Shown piece after piece: positions 47,466-57,453 of a stretch of 64,000 nt of DNA. The position numbers and the translations under genes are program-made. A model generated the notes under the pieces. That model was not told where the DNA came from. It made no database searches and worked only from the letters and a program-made list of their open reading frames with translations. Source of the DNA: Bondarzewia mesenterica (Eukaryota > Basidiomycota > Agaricomycetes > Russulales > Bondarzewiaceae); contig SGPL01000075.1 of the NCBI GenBank assembly GCA_004802705.1, positions 1-64,000 of the forward strand. Reading direction: 5' to 3'. The first letter of the stretch is position 1. Every line of letters starts with the position of its first letter.

Positions 47466-48575
47466 ATGGGTCGACTCTGGACGATCGTAAACCTCGATAA
47501 ACGTGAAAAGATCGGCTGCTTCACGTTAGCAAAGACGTTAGTCTACAGTTCCATAACTGGATCCCTCCTCGACAAGCTCCTACGCCCGACGGTCGAAGTT
47601 ATACCGTACTCGGTCAGGAAGGAATACGAGTGATCGATACAGTATGTGTCATTACAGTCTGCGTGTGGACTTTTAGCTCAGGACTGACTCCACAGGTGGA
47701 CTCATCCCCCTCCTGCAAAGCCTCAGCCTCAGCCCCAAGCGATCATCGTTAAGAATCCGGACTCTCCTTCTCTCACAGATTTCCCGACTGAGTTAATCGA
47801 CTGCGTCTTCGACCACCTTGACGATTATGCCGACTGTATATCTTTGGCCGCGACCAGCCAGCGTTGTTGGGACATTGGTTGCAAACATATCAAGGCACGC
47901 ATGGAGGAAAAGTTGGAACCGTCAGCTTGGGTCGGTGATCGCGTCATCATTACTGGGGAGTACGCAAGTAGGAAGAACTTGCCAAAGGGACTGCTCACAG
48001 ATGATGAAGAAAAAGAACTCCGGGCGGGATTGGAGGCCGACGATGAGTACGATGCACGTCCTTTCGTCGACCTGTACGGGTTCGCGAACACGAGATATGC
48101 GATCCATGGATTCAGCAAGGGCGCGACAAACTTACTCACCTCGACATTGGGGGTTGCTCGACGGTTTTGTTACGATGAATGGGAAATTATCCTGGATCTG
48201 GTACAAGATGGATACATAAAAAGCCCGTACGTGCTCCGCAACCTCTCTCGCCGCGAATACGTGTGCGAAGATGCACTGAAGAAAATGCAAGAGGAGAGCC
48301 TTGAGAGCTGGCACATGTACGGCATCGATCTCGGAGTGGTACTCTTCACGCGCATCTCGTGGTCGTCGGACGCTTATCTAGGGCCTAAGTATGATGGGAA
48401 CATCCACCGTGGTGCCTGGGCTGGCGATCGCTTCGACGTGGTAAAAGCTGATGCGTTCAAGAGCAAAGACGCGAAGGATGGAGGATGGAAGGACATCAGC
48501 GATGAAGCACTGCAGGCGGTTGCGACTATATGGAAGACGTGCATAAGTGACGCATGCTCCAGTGAGCTCCAGTGA
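47466..48575 (+). CDS. F-box-like protein, tandem copy 1
   Basis: Exons 47466-47629 and 47696-48575 (66-bp intron) give 347 residues with matching phase. The N-terminus MGRLWTIVNLDKREKIG is shared by many agaricomycete F-box-like proteins. After a Pro/Gln-rich linker an F-box-like helix pair begins at about residue 85: LTDFPTELIDCVFDHLDDYA, then CISLAATSQRCWDIGCKHI. The rest has no repeat I can name but contains YVLRNLSRREYVCEDALKKM and IHRGAWAGDRFDVV, which copy 2 also carries. Such proteins might select substrates for SCF ubiquitin ligases, but this is not shown here. Copy 2 begins 1,460 bp downstream. The intron start would otherwise be followed by a stop (TGA at 47631), so splicing is required. 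Confidence 0.75.
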
Positions 48576-48925
48576 CTGAGTGGACAATGCCGCAAATTCA
48601 CAAGTTGTACTAGTAGTATCAAAAAGCAATGCGGCTATGACTATCAGATTTGTGGGGAGTAAAGCATTTGTTGGTGACGATGTAATCATAGCAGGCAGAG
48701 ACGCACCATCCTCGTCTACCCACGTTTCGCAGTGACTGATCATATCGATAAGTCTCTGAAATTTTATTCACTTGATCCATGACTCTTCATGCCATTTGAA
48801 TCTTGGGTTTGAATTCGGTCGCCGATCGTCGTCGATCAGCCACTGCCAGGAATCCGAGTTACCCACCTCGCACACACCAAACTTCTGACCGGCATTGACT
48901 ATCGTCTTTCCAGATTCTCGCTAGA
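48576..48925. other. spacer between tandem F-box-like copies
   Basis: The first part is the 3' flank of copy 1 and matches the flank of copy 2, except that 48667-48743 is inverted relative to copy 2 (50082-50164). The second part, from about 48810, is the duplicated promoter of copy 2. Confidence 0.6.
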
Positions 48926-49940
48926 ATGAGTCAACTCTGGACGATCATAAACCTCGACAAACGTGAAAAAATCTGCTGCTCCACGTTAGCAAAGACATTA
49001 GTCCACAGTTCCATAACTGGATCCCTCTTCGACAAGCTCCTACGCCCGACGGCCGAAGTTATACCGTACTCGGCCAGGAATGAAAGCAAGTGGCGGATAA
49101 AGTGTTTGTCATTACAAGTCGACGTGTGGACTTCTAGCTCAGGATTGACTCCATAGGTGGTCTGATGACTCTGATCCAAAGCCCCGAGCGATCACCGTTA
49201 AGACTCCTGCTCTTACAGATTTCCCAACCGAGTTAATCGACTACGTCTTCGACCACCTTGACGATTATTTCGACTGCATATCTTTGGCCGCGACGAGCCA
49301 GCGTTGTTGGGACATTGGTTGTAAACACATTAAGGCAAGCATGGAGGAAAAGTTGGTACCGTCAACGTGGATCGGTAATCGCATCATTATTGCCGGGAAG
49401 TACTACACAGACTGGGAGGACTTGCCAGAGGGAGTGCTCACGGATGAAGAAGAAGAAGAACTCCGGGCGGGATTGGAAGCCGAGAATGGGTACCGTGCAC
49501 GTCCTTTCGTCAACCTGTACCAGTTCGCTAACGCGAGATATGCGACCCATGAATACAACGACGGCGCGACAAACTCGCTCACCTGGGGATCATCGTTCGT
49601 TCGACCATTGCATGTTGATGATTACCGTGTTATCATGGATCTGGTACATGACGGACACATGGAAAGTCCGTACGTGCTCCGCAACCTCTGTCGCCGCGAA
49701 TACGTGTGCGAAGATGCATTGAAGAAAATGCAAGAGGAGAGCCCCAAGAGCTGGCACATGGACAAGATCGACCTCGGAGTGGTACTCTTCACGCGCATCT
49801 GCTGGTCGTCGGATACGTACCTTGGGCCCAAGTATGGGGACATTCACCGCGGTGCCTGGGCTGGCGACCGCTTCGACGTGATAAATGCTGATACGTTCAG
49901 GAGCAAAGACGCGAAGGATGGAGGACTGGAAGGACATTAG
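48926..49940 (+). CDS. F-box-like protein, tandem copy 2, C-terminus frameshifted
   Basis: Exons 48926-49089 and 49157-49940 give 315 residues. The start MSQLWTIINLDKREKI and the F-box-like segment LTDFPTELIDYVFDHLDDYF match copy 1, as does HRGAWAGDRFDV. At about 49926 this copy has one extra C compared with copy 1 (GAGGACTGG against GAGGATGG). The frame changes and TAG follows at 49938-49940, so about 20 residues of the copy 1 C-terminus are replaced by LEGH. Downstream DNA still resembles copy 1 in the old frame, so the insertion is recent or a sequencing error. Most differences between the copies are substitutions and 3-nt indels. Role as for copy 1, unproven. Confidence 0.72.
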
Positions 49941-50680
49941 CGAGGAAGCACTGGAGGAGGTCGCGACTATATCATGGAAGACGTGCACCAGTGGCTGAGT
50001 GGACAATTCCGCAATTCACAAGTTATAGCAGTATCAAGAAGTAACGCGGCGGCTATGAGCGGCCTGATGGGAAGTAAAGCAATGATCAATCCCTGCGAAA
50101 CGTGGGTAGACGAGGAGGATGACGCGTCTTTCCCCGCTTATATGAATGTATCGTCACCAACAAATATTGATAACTCTTCGAAATTTTAGATACTTAATCT
50201 GACTCTTCGTGCCATTGAATCTTTGGTACATGCGAGGGGGAAGCGCGCCGAGGCGTCGCGTCTGTGGCGTCGATGTGGGTTTGCTTATTAAGCATTGCTT
50301 ACGAGTGATTAACGAATGGGAATTGCCGAAAAGGGCTCGTTCGGATTTACCATTGCTTGCTTGCGTCATTTTGCCGTGCACACGCCCATTCCTCGCTCGC
50401 TTTGACCACCTAAATTCCCCGACACCGTTTTCCAACGTATGTCTTGTGTACCTCTCGCCACAACATTGTCCTAACCCCAAGCTTTCTGTATACTGTTCCC
50501 CAACATTTGCTTTGACCGACACACATTTATAGTCTGTTGCCACTGCTTCTGCTTCTGCTGATCTCGTGCCCTCGTCACTTCCTCGGTTCGCCAGCGGCCA
50601 GCGGGCTCTCCCGAACCCCACACCTGCCTTAACCTCCTCTCAAACCCCAGAGAAACTTGAGTATCTCTAGCAGCTCCTCA
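49941..50680. other. flank of F-box-like copy 2 and leader of next gene
   Basis: The first 220 bases match the 3' flank of copy 1, with the inverted segment at 50082-50164. An open frame from 49974 to 50189 runs through that segment in the forward direction. The rest (50190-50680) is C- and T-rich toward the next ATG and shows no gene. Confidence 0.45.
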
Positions 50681-51571
50681 ATGATCCCACTCAGGCCCTC
50701 TATGAGCGATCCGTCGAGCTCCTCTATACCGAGTGGTAAAAACACGCCCTCTCGGATTTTATCCACCCTGCGGCGGCCCTTCAGCCATAGCGCGAAGAAC
50801 GCCAAGGATCGTGACGAAATGGAGGTGAGTATTTGCCGTCGTCGTCAGCAACGCCTGCTAACAGATGATTCGTCTGTCAAGCTTGCGCAGCTGCCGTCTT
50901 CATCATCTCGGTCCCGTTCTCGGGAAGTTTCACGCCCGACAGTGGAACAGATCGCCATGGGCCTCCATCTCTCGCGCACACCCCACCTTCCAGCCCACCT
51001 TTCCCACCTCCCATACTACCACCAACAACAGCAACCTTACGAATGTTCCCACACACCAATATCCTCTCCCTCCCTCTCACGCGACTCGCCCCGCCCCTCC
51101 TCCTCCCGTCGACATTCGCACTCCTACTTCCGCACTCGCACAGACCCACATACCCCGTCCCGCTCCTCCTCTTACCTCCCCCGCTTCCCATCCCCCTCTC
51201 TCTCCCCGTCACCCTCACGTCACACACGTCCACGTACGGCGCCCACCACGCCACACCCACCACCTCCTACCCGCTCCGCGCTCAAAAAATCCCCCCCATC
51301 CACAAAGTCCGGCTCGCTCACAACCCTCGATACCGCGCTATCCGCATCGACCGCAACGTCCTCCACCGCGCCGCCGACTCCCACGTCGCTGGCCAGCCGG
51401 TTCAGGTTGAGCCGGTTCTTGCCGTCCCGGGTTGGTGGTGGAGCCGGGAGCAGGAGCGAGGCGTCGAGCAGGGAGTCCGTCGTGGAGGTTGAGCCCGCAA
51501 AGAAGGCCGTGCGGTTCCAGGAGGGCGTGCCTGATGTCAGTGTGGGCGAGCTCACGCCCCGTGTATTTTAG
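50681..51571 (+). CDS. Ser/Pro/Arg-rich low-complexity protein, unknown
   Basis: The most likely start is ATG 50681 (MIPLRPSMSDPSSSSIPSG), within a longer open frame that begins earlier at a non-ATG codon. The product is about 296 residues, almost entirely Ser, Pro, Arg and Thr, with RSRSREVSRPTVEQIAMGL and SRLFLP-type patches (FRLSRFLPSRVGGG). A more regular C-terminus follows: SVVEVEPAKKAVRFQEG, then SVGELTPRVF. A GTGAGT...TAACAG pair at 50825-50864 looks like an intron of 40 bases, but removing it would break the better frame, so I leave it in. I recognise no domain; the KKAVRF motif resembles protein phosphatase 1 docking (RVxF class), which is inference. Confidence 0.5.
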   Translation: MIPLRPSMSDPSSSSIPSGKNTPSRILSTLRRPFSHSAKNAKDRDEMEVSICRRRQQRLLTDDSSVKLAQLPSSSSRSRSREVSRPTVEQIAMGLHLSRTPHLPAHLSHLPYYHQQQQPYECSHTPISSPSLSRDSPRPSSSRRHSHSYFRTRTDPHTPSRSSSYLPRFPSPSLSPSPSRHTRPRTAPTTPHPPPPTRSALKKSPPSTKSGSLTTLDTALSASTATSSTAPPTPTSLASRFRLSRFLPSRVGGGAGSRSEASSRESVVEVEPAKKAVRFQEGVPDVSVGELTPRVF

Positions 51572-52374
51572 GGGTCGTCTCTCATTTCCTCCTGTCTTCA
51601 TGCCGGCGCGCTCGACGCGCTGCGTCACGTCCGTTCAACTTCCGAACGGATGCGTTCTAGGCTCCGTCGCGTCGCATCAATTATTTTCCAATGGAGATTT
51701 TTTTTCTGTGTTTGATCATATACTAGAGGCATTTATCCTATCTGAAATTTCTGTAGCATCAGCTTGCATCTATCACCCACCACCACTGGCACGACCACCA
51801 CTCCTACGAGTTCGCATTCCATTCCCGTGTGCCCACAAAACATCTTTCTCCTTGTTTTTCGCATACGGCTTGCGCACACGCACATACTACATGGCACTTG
51901 CAATTTTTATTTATGCCCTTCACGGCCACCTTGCGGACCGTTGGGGCAGATACGAGCATTTCATACATTGGCATTTGACTGGCACATCACGTTTCTATCC
52001 CTATGGTATTCTATCTTATTCTCGCCGATATACAATGCACGCACGCATGCATCAGGCTGTCATCGATTCTCTTATTTCCATTTTTTCGATCTTTTTCTTT
52101 TTTTTGTCGCCTTTAGCTACTCATTTCCATTCTATGACTTGTGACTCGTCTGTGCGAATATATCAGGAGATTGACCGCGGCCCAATCCTTTCGTGTGCCA
52201 GAACTTCTGCGTGTCGCTTGCGGTGAAGTAAAGTGAACAAGAAATCATGTTTTGGCGGTCATTCTCATAGTTACATATTAGACATACAGGTCACTCAGTT
52301 CACATGGACGACTGCGCAATGCACAATTTACGATGCGTTCTTACACACGACGGCCGTCCCTGTCCTTGTAGCGC
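51572..52374. other. intergenic between convergent genes
   Basis: 3' flanks of the Ser/Pro-rich gene (plus) and the MACPF-like gene (minus). The stretch is T- and C-rich, with overlapping long but low-complexity open frames. No gene was recognised. Confidence 0.4.
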
Positions 52375-54406
52375 TTACCACGGCTCGATGTCGATGGCGT
52401 CCGCCTTGAGCATATAAATTGCCGTCTGGTTGTCCTCGCCTCTGGTGAGGCGGGCGATTCGAACGCCCTGAAGTAGTACGCGTCAACGACTTCGTCCGTG
52501 GACGGGCCCTTGACCTGCGAGTCAAGTCGAGCGGTCAGTAGGTGAGGGTTGGAAGGTACTTATGTTTTGTACTGATCCTCGCCACTTTCCAGACGGTGCC
52601 CCGACCCATGTTCTTTTTTCCGATGTTCGCCCATACCTTCGGAGTAATCGGCGATGAAGAAGAGAAGAGAAGAANAAAAAAAANAANAAAGTGAGCGGTC
52701 GATTCATCGCGACGGCATGCATACTGCGGATCCGGATTGACCTGTTCCTGTGAGAGCTGGGCTTTGACAACAAGATCCTTCCGGACAGCCCGGAGCGTTT
52801 GTAGTTCCTCGCTCTGCAGGTCGATCGGGCGGGGTGTATGACCCGTTGGACGAGACGCCCGATTCGAAGTAGTGCCCGAGACCCTCGTAGTCCGAGTCCG
52901 ACGTGACAACCGCCAGAACGACTCATCGCCTGTCCAACACGTCAGCACGTCGCAGCGCACAAAACAAAACAGACAAAAAAAGGGAGAGAGAGGGGAGGGA
53001 TATTACGGGCCGTACTTCTGGAGTTAGTTTGGTTGCCATCGGGGGTGTGTTCGAATGTATCATGTGCGCAGTCTTGACAGTACCCAACGCGTGCGCGTTC
53101 GGCCTGTTCTCCTTGACCAGCAGCACCCAGCGCTTGTCGAGCGATGGCCCGAGACAGTATCAGCTGTGGCCTCCTGGGTTTGGACGGTAGGTCCTGAACC
53201 AGTCTCTAGAGCCGCCTTGGCCGTAGTCCTTGAACAATCTCGGCTCGACCTATCTGGGGCAACAGTCGTCATTCCGAACGGTCCGTAGACATGTGCCCGT
53301 GAGAGAGAACAGGTCACTCACTTTCCTTTGAGCGGCTTCTGTTTCAGTGCAGGCTTGCTTGGAGCTGCAGCAGATGCAGCGAGCTTGAGCACTTCGCCTA
53401 TGAGCAAGTCTGGCCACAGCTCTGTGATTGGAGCGGCACTAGTCACGTCAATTATTCGCCATGTCCGGTAGTCCGCCATTGAAGGAATCCATTATGCGAT
53501 GTTGGTAGACAGCAAACTCCCTATATGTCGATCCAATCGATATCATGACACGCTCATCAACCCCTCCGGCGCTGAAACAGGTTCAAAAATGCACGATGCG
53601 AGAGACTATACCTTAACCGTAATGGTGAGATGCTCAGTCTGGTCAATGTCCTTATTGATATTCTCGGTCTGTGCGCTGCCTGCTGCTGCTCCCAAGCTTG
53701 ACACGTACGTCGTGGCCATCGCGATTTTGGCCTTCATCTTCGCCTGGAATTTATTCTCCGTCATCTACAGATGATTTACCCGTTGATCGAGAAAAGAAAT
53801 CGGCGAACAAGAGGTAATACGACAATAAGGGCGTACCGTCGCACTGGTTTTGATACTGTCCGTCGTCACGAGGAGTCCACCGAGTGTCACCTCTGTCTGG
53901 AATGCATGTCCGTAGACATGGAATACCTTTTTGAGGGCCGTCTTCTTGGCCTCATCAATTTTCTGGTCAAGGGCTTTTTAATCGCGTCGACAAACTTTTG
54001 GGAGGGCGATAATGTTGCGGGGTCGAATGCGACCGTAAGGTAACAAATGCATATTTATAGGAGCGATGGTGAAAATCATCTTTCCGGCGGTGTTGGTCCC
54101 AGTCATTTAATAAATTCCGCCTCAGCAGCTCCAGCGGCGCTGGACGAGTTGAATGGACTCAGTTAATGCAGGATCAAGTCACGATAAAGATTTACCTACA
54201 AAGGCGTGGACACTGAGATGGCGACTCTGCCCCAACCTTGGCGGACATACTTCGCAGTGTGCACGGAATATGTCGTTTCTGAGTCGATATAAGAGTTGGG
54301 ATTGTGGTACTACATTCACGCCTTTCTAGAATATTACCTTCGCCCCCGAGTCAACAAGCACCGCGGCAATATATGTCAAAGTCACCCATGCGGTCATCGT
54401 ATTCAT
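52375..54406 (-). CDS. MACPF/perforin-domain-like protein, possibly disrupted
   Basis: MACPF proteins form or resemble membrane-pore complexes; fungal members include toxins and proteins of unknown role. On the minus strand, several open pieces have natural composition. A piece near 53860-54000 contains HVYGHAFQTEVTLGG, like the fungal MACPF core. A piece near 53600-53760 ends in HLTITVK before a donor, and pieces near 53345-53470 and 53000-53250 follow, the latter with RWVLLVKENRPNAHALG. The last piece ends in TAA at 52375-52377. Between pieces the frame changes at least twice without a clear intron (near 53170 and 52470). Frameshifts, sequencing errors or unrecognised introns could explain this, so pseudogene status is open. 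An N-terminal exon near 54343-54406 is uncertain. Ns occur at 52675-52688. Confidence 0.5.
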
Positions 54407-54755
54407 GATTGGAACTTGAGCCCGAAGTGAAGAGGATGCAGGCCAAGCAAGGAGTCACAATACACTATGAACGCAGATTGGATTGAGTATGTATGGGCTT
54501 TGCGAAGGTTCACCTCCGTAATACTCGGGACTTGCCCAATTGGCTCCCGTAACTAACGTAGCGTGGTCACGCCACACCAAAGTCGCGAGGAGTTCGAGTC
54601 CGCGTTTCCGCCGAGTCGTTCTCAAGAAACTTCCCACATACTCTCCTTCTCTCGAACCACTCGTGCTGGGCTCTCCTTTTCTTCCATATATTCTTCTTAA
54701 TCAAGCATAGGTTCTATTTCTTTCAAAATTAACTCAGGACATCCGTGACGCGATC
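54407..54755. promoter_or_regulatory. divergent upstream region, MACPF-like / MTHFR
   Basis: This separates the two divergent genes. The last 90 bases are T- and C-rich (leader of MTHFR). A GTTCGAGTC word near 54592 resembles a tRNA T-loop, but no tRNA fold was found. Confidence 0.4.
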
Positions 54756-56961
54756 ATGAAAATCAGCAAAAAGATTGAGCAGGCTACAAAGGAAGATAAA
54801 ATATGGTGGTCATTCGAGTATTTTCCTCCTCGAACGGCGCAGGTGAGATTTCCACTGTCAAGAAAAACCCTCCTTGATTTTGATAGATATCTGTTTTAGG
54901 GCCTTCAAAATCTCTTGGATCGCATAGAACGCATGCGCGCACTGGGTCCCGAATTCCTAGACATCACATGGTGTGTCTATTCCTGTCAGTTTATCTGAAA
55001 AAGTTGACAGTCTCCCAGGAACGCTGGCGGACGGACGTCTGATCTTACTTCTGAGCTGGTCAAGACGTGTCAGGGCCTAATTGGCATTGAAACATGCATG
55101 CATTTGACGTGCACCAATATGCCCAAAAAGAAGGTGGATATTGCTCTGAGGGTAAGTTAGCTGCTGCACGGAACTAACGCTATTACTCACAATCACAATC
55201 ATATATAGGAAGCGAAACAGCATGGTTGCCGCAATGTTCTTGCCCTCCGAGGGGACCCACCGACGGGGAAGGACGAGTGGGAAGCCGTCGAGGGTGGTTT
55301 CGTTCATGCCATTGATCTCGTCCGGCACATCCGCGAGCACTATGGAGATCATTTCGACATTGCCGTTGCTGGTTTTCCGCAGATTCAGCTTCTGCCGCCT
55401 GAAGAGCGCGCCCTTGAACTGAAATACCTCAAGGAAAAGATTGACGCCGGAGCCAGTTTCATCTTCACACAGATGTTCTACGACGTCGATATCTTCATTG
55501 ACTGGGTCAAGGCCGTTCGGGAGGTTGGAATCACTGTGCCTATAGTGCCAGGCATCATGCCGATTCAGACGTGGAATGGCTTTCAACGAGCCACGAGCCT
55601 TGCAAAGACTAAGATTCCCCAATCCTTTTTAGACGCTCTTGAGCCCTATAAGAACGACGATGAGAAGGTCAGGAAAATTGGGACGAGGCTAGTCGCCGAT
55701 CTCTGTCGGCGAATCTTGAAAGAGCCCATTGGTATTCGGGGCCTTCACTTCTACACTATGAACCTTGAGAGGGGAACGAAGATGCTACTGGAGGAGCTCA
55801 ACTTTGTCCCGCGAGTGGAGACTATCAAGCCCTTGCCATGGCGGCAGGTATGACCTTTTATTTATTGACTTGAGCAAGGCAGAAGTTCATGGTTGTTCCT
55901 CTAGTCGCTCACGCCCACTCGACGTCAAGAGACCATTCGTCCTATTTTCTGGTCAAATCGGACGAAGTCATATCTTTCGCGTACGGAAAATTGGGATGAG
56001 TATCCCAACGGCCGTTTCGGTGATTCCCGTAGTCCAGCCTACGGTGAGCTCGACGGTTACGGTGTATGGATTAAGCAGACAGTAGGTCCTACAACTGAAA
56101 GGTTTGTTATCATGATTGATCCGATTTTGCAGAAAGAAGATGCGCTCGCACTATGGGATCGTCCCACGACTTTCGCAGACGTTGCTAACCTTTTCAAACG
56201 TTTCTGCAAGAACGAGTTAAGCGCCCTTCCATGGTCCGACCAGGCTGCTTCGACGGAGACTTCTGTCATCGCTGAACCGCTGGCCAGATTGAACGAGCTT
56301 GGATTCTTGACCATCAACTCACAGCCTGCTGTGAATGGCGCGAGAAGCGATGACAAAGTCTTTGGATGGGGTCCCAGCAATGGCTATGTCTATCAGAAAG
56401 TTCGTGGCCGTTTTCAAGCATTTCCAGCTCTATTCAAGCTGACACAATTTTTGTCTGTTGTAGGCTTACCTCGAGTTTTTTTGTTTCGCCAGAACTCCTC
56501 GCACTTCTGCTACCTCACATTAAACAAGATGCCGATATCACCTATCATGTTATCAATAAGCGCGGGGATCTCAAGACCAACACCACTTACCAAGGCCCCA
56601 ATGCCGTGACTTGGGGGGTGTTCCCCGGCAAGGAGATCGTCCAACCCACTATCGTAGAGGCCATCAGCTTTATGGCATGGAAGGTCCGTGATTTCTTCTA
56701 CGTGAAATATTCGGATGTTGATGCATTTACTCGCCTTAGGATGAGGCATACGAGCTAGGCCAACAATGGGCTAAACTCTATGAACCTGACTCGCCGTCTC
56801 GCAAGCTCATCAGTGATCTGATGGGCAAGTCTCTCCTTGTGAATGTCGTTCACAATGACTTCAAGAAGCCAGATGCTATCTTTGAACCTTTCTACAAGGC
56901 CGGGGCCGAGTTCGCCGCTGCGTCTGATGCTACAACGCAGCCCAATGGACATGCTAACTGA
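54756..56961 (+). CDS. methylenetetrahydrofolate reductase
   Basis: This FAD enzyme makes 5-methyl-tetrahydrofolate for methionine synthesis. ATG 54756 starts MKISKKIEQATKEDKIWWSF, followed by EYFPPRTAQGLQNLLDRIER and PEFLDITWNAGG with the catalytic-face residues. The barrel continues with IETCMHLTCTNMPKKKVD, RNVLALRGDPPTG and GASFIFTQMFYDVDIF, then IVPGIMPIQTWNGFQRATSL. The C-terminal regulatory domain, present in eukaryotes, shows WDEYPNGRFGDSRSPAYGEL, ENEL-like WSDQAASTE, GWGPSNGYVYQKAYLEFF and NAVTWGVFPGKEIVQPT. The stop TGA is at 56959-56961. Seven or more introns occur, one within the GGRTSD region. Length is about 620 residues, as in Met12/Met13. The gene is convergent with ELMO. Confidence 0.93.
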
Positions 56962-57453
56962 ACCAAATCCCACACGATCACCGCTCTTTTTAGTTACTGC
57001 TTTTCTTTATTTCACACATCCGCTGTATCAACACATTGCTGATCTCTTCATTCTTTACTGTCTCAGTTAATCGCATCACCGGGTTCAACCCCCGTTGTTC
57101 CTTGCTTTGTCTTGTATCAGGAATTTTTTTTTCGATCCTCACGTTATCTAGCATTACTATCTTACCCGCATATTGCATCAACTGCATCCCATTCCAAACA
57201 CCTCTCATCTAGCATGATTTACCCTTGCCTCAACTGCATACATGTATATCTCCCGCTCAACCGTGCACTCAACTGGCCCTGCTACTTACTACTCATGCTC
57301 CGTCGAATCGTATCGCACGTTAAATTTGGTTCCAAACCGAAGCCGACCGGCTGCGTCGTGGTCATTTGGAAGGGGTGACAATTCGACATTTTCCGCGACA
57401 GTCGCAGGAAAAGCAACTCCCAACGCATGGCAGCAACCGTGTATATGAAAACA
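56962..57453. other. convergent 3' flanks, MTHFR / ELMO
   Basis: AT- and CT-rich spacer between two stop codons. Only short open frames were found; no gene was recognised. Confidence 0.45.

Noticed and set aside
48378..48743. Minus-strand open frame across the 3' end of F-box-like copy 1
   Set aside because: As a whole gene it is a shadow of copy 1; only its first part (the inverted segment) is noteworthy and is reported separately.
50825..50864. 40-base GTGAGT...TAACAG intron in the Ser/Pro-rich gene
   Set aside because: Removing 40 bases would move the protein out of the frame that gives the regular C-terminus.
51043..51492. Long Pro/His/Thr-rich open frames overlapping the Ser/Pro-rich gene
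   Set aside because: They are other-frame readings of C-rich low-complexity coding DNA; the frame with the regular C-terminus is preferred.
51672..52226. Plus-strand open frame of more than 150 codons downstream of the Ser/Pro-rich gene
   Set aside because: Composition is dominated by Phe, His, Ser and Thr from T- and C-rich 3' DNA; no start context, splice logic or known motif.
52440..52475. Minus-strand GGGCG-TTCGAAT-CGCCC, which looks like a tRNA T-arm
   Set aside because: The stem-loop is perfect, but no acceptor stem partner or anticodon arm lies upstream, and the stretch is within a likely coding exon.
53499..53774. Plus-strand open frame with a hydrophobic end
   Set aside because: The minus strand of the same stretch has better composition and ends in a typical MACPF-like segment before a donor.
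54535..54620. Possible tRNA suggested by a GTTCGAGTC word
   Set aside because: The bases either side do not form a five-pair T-stem and no matching acceptor stem or anticodon arm could be laid out.
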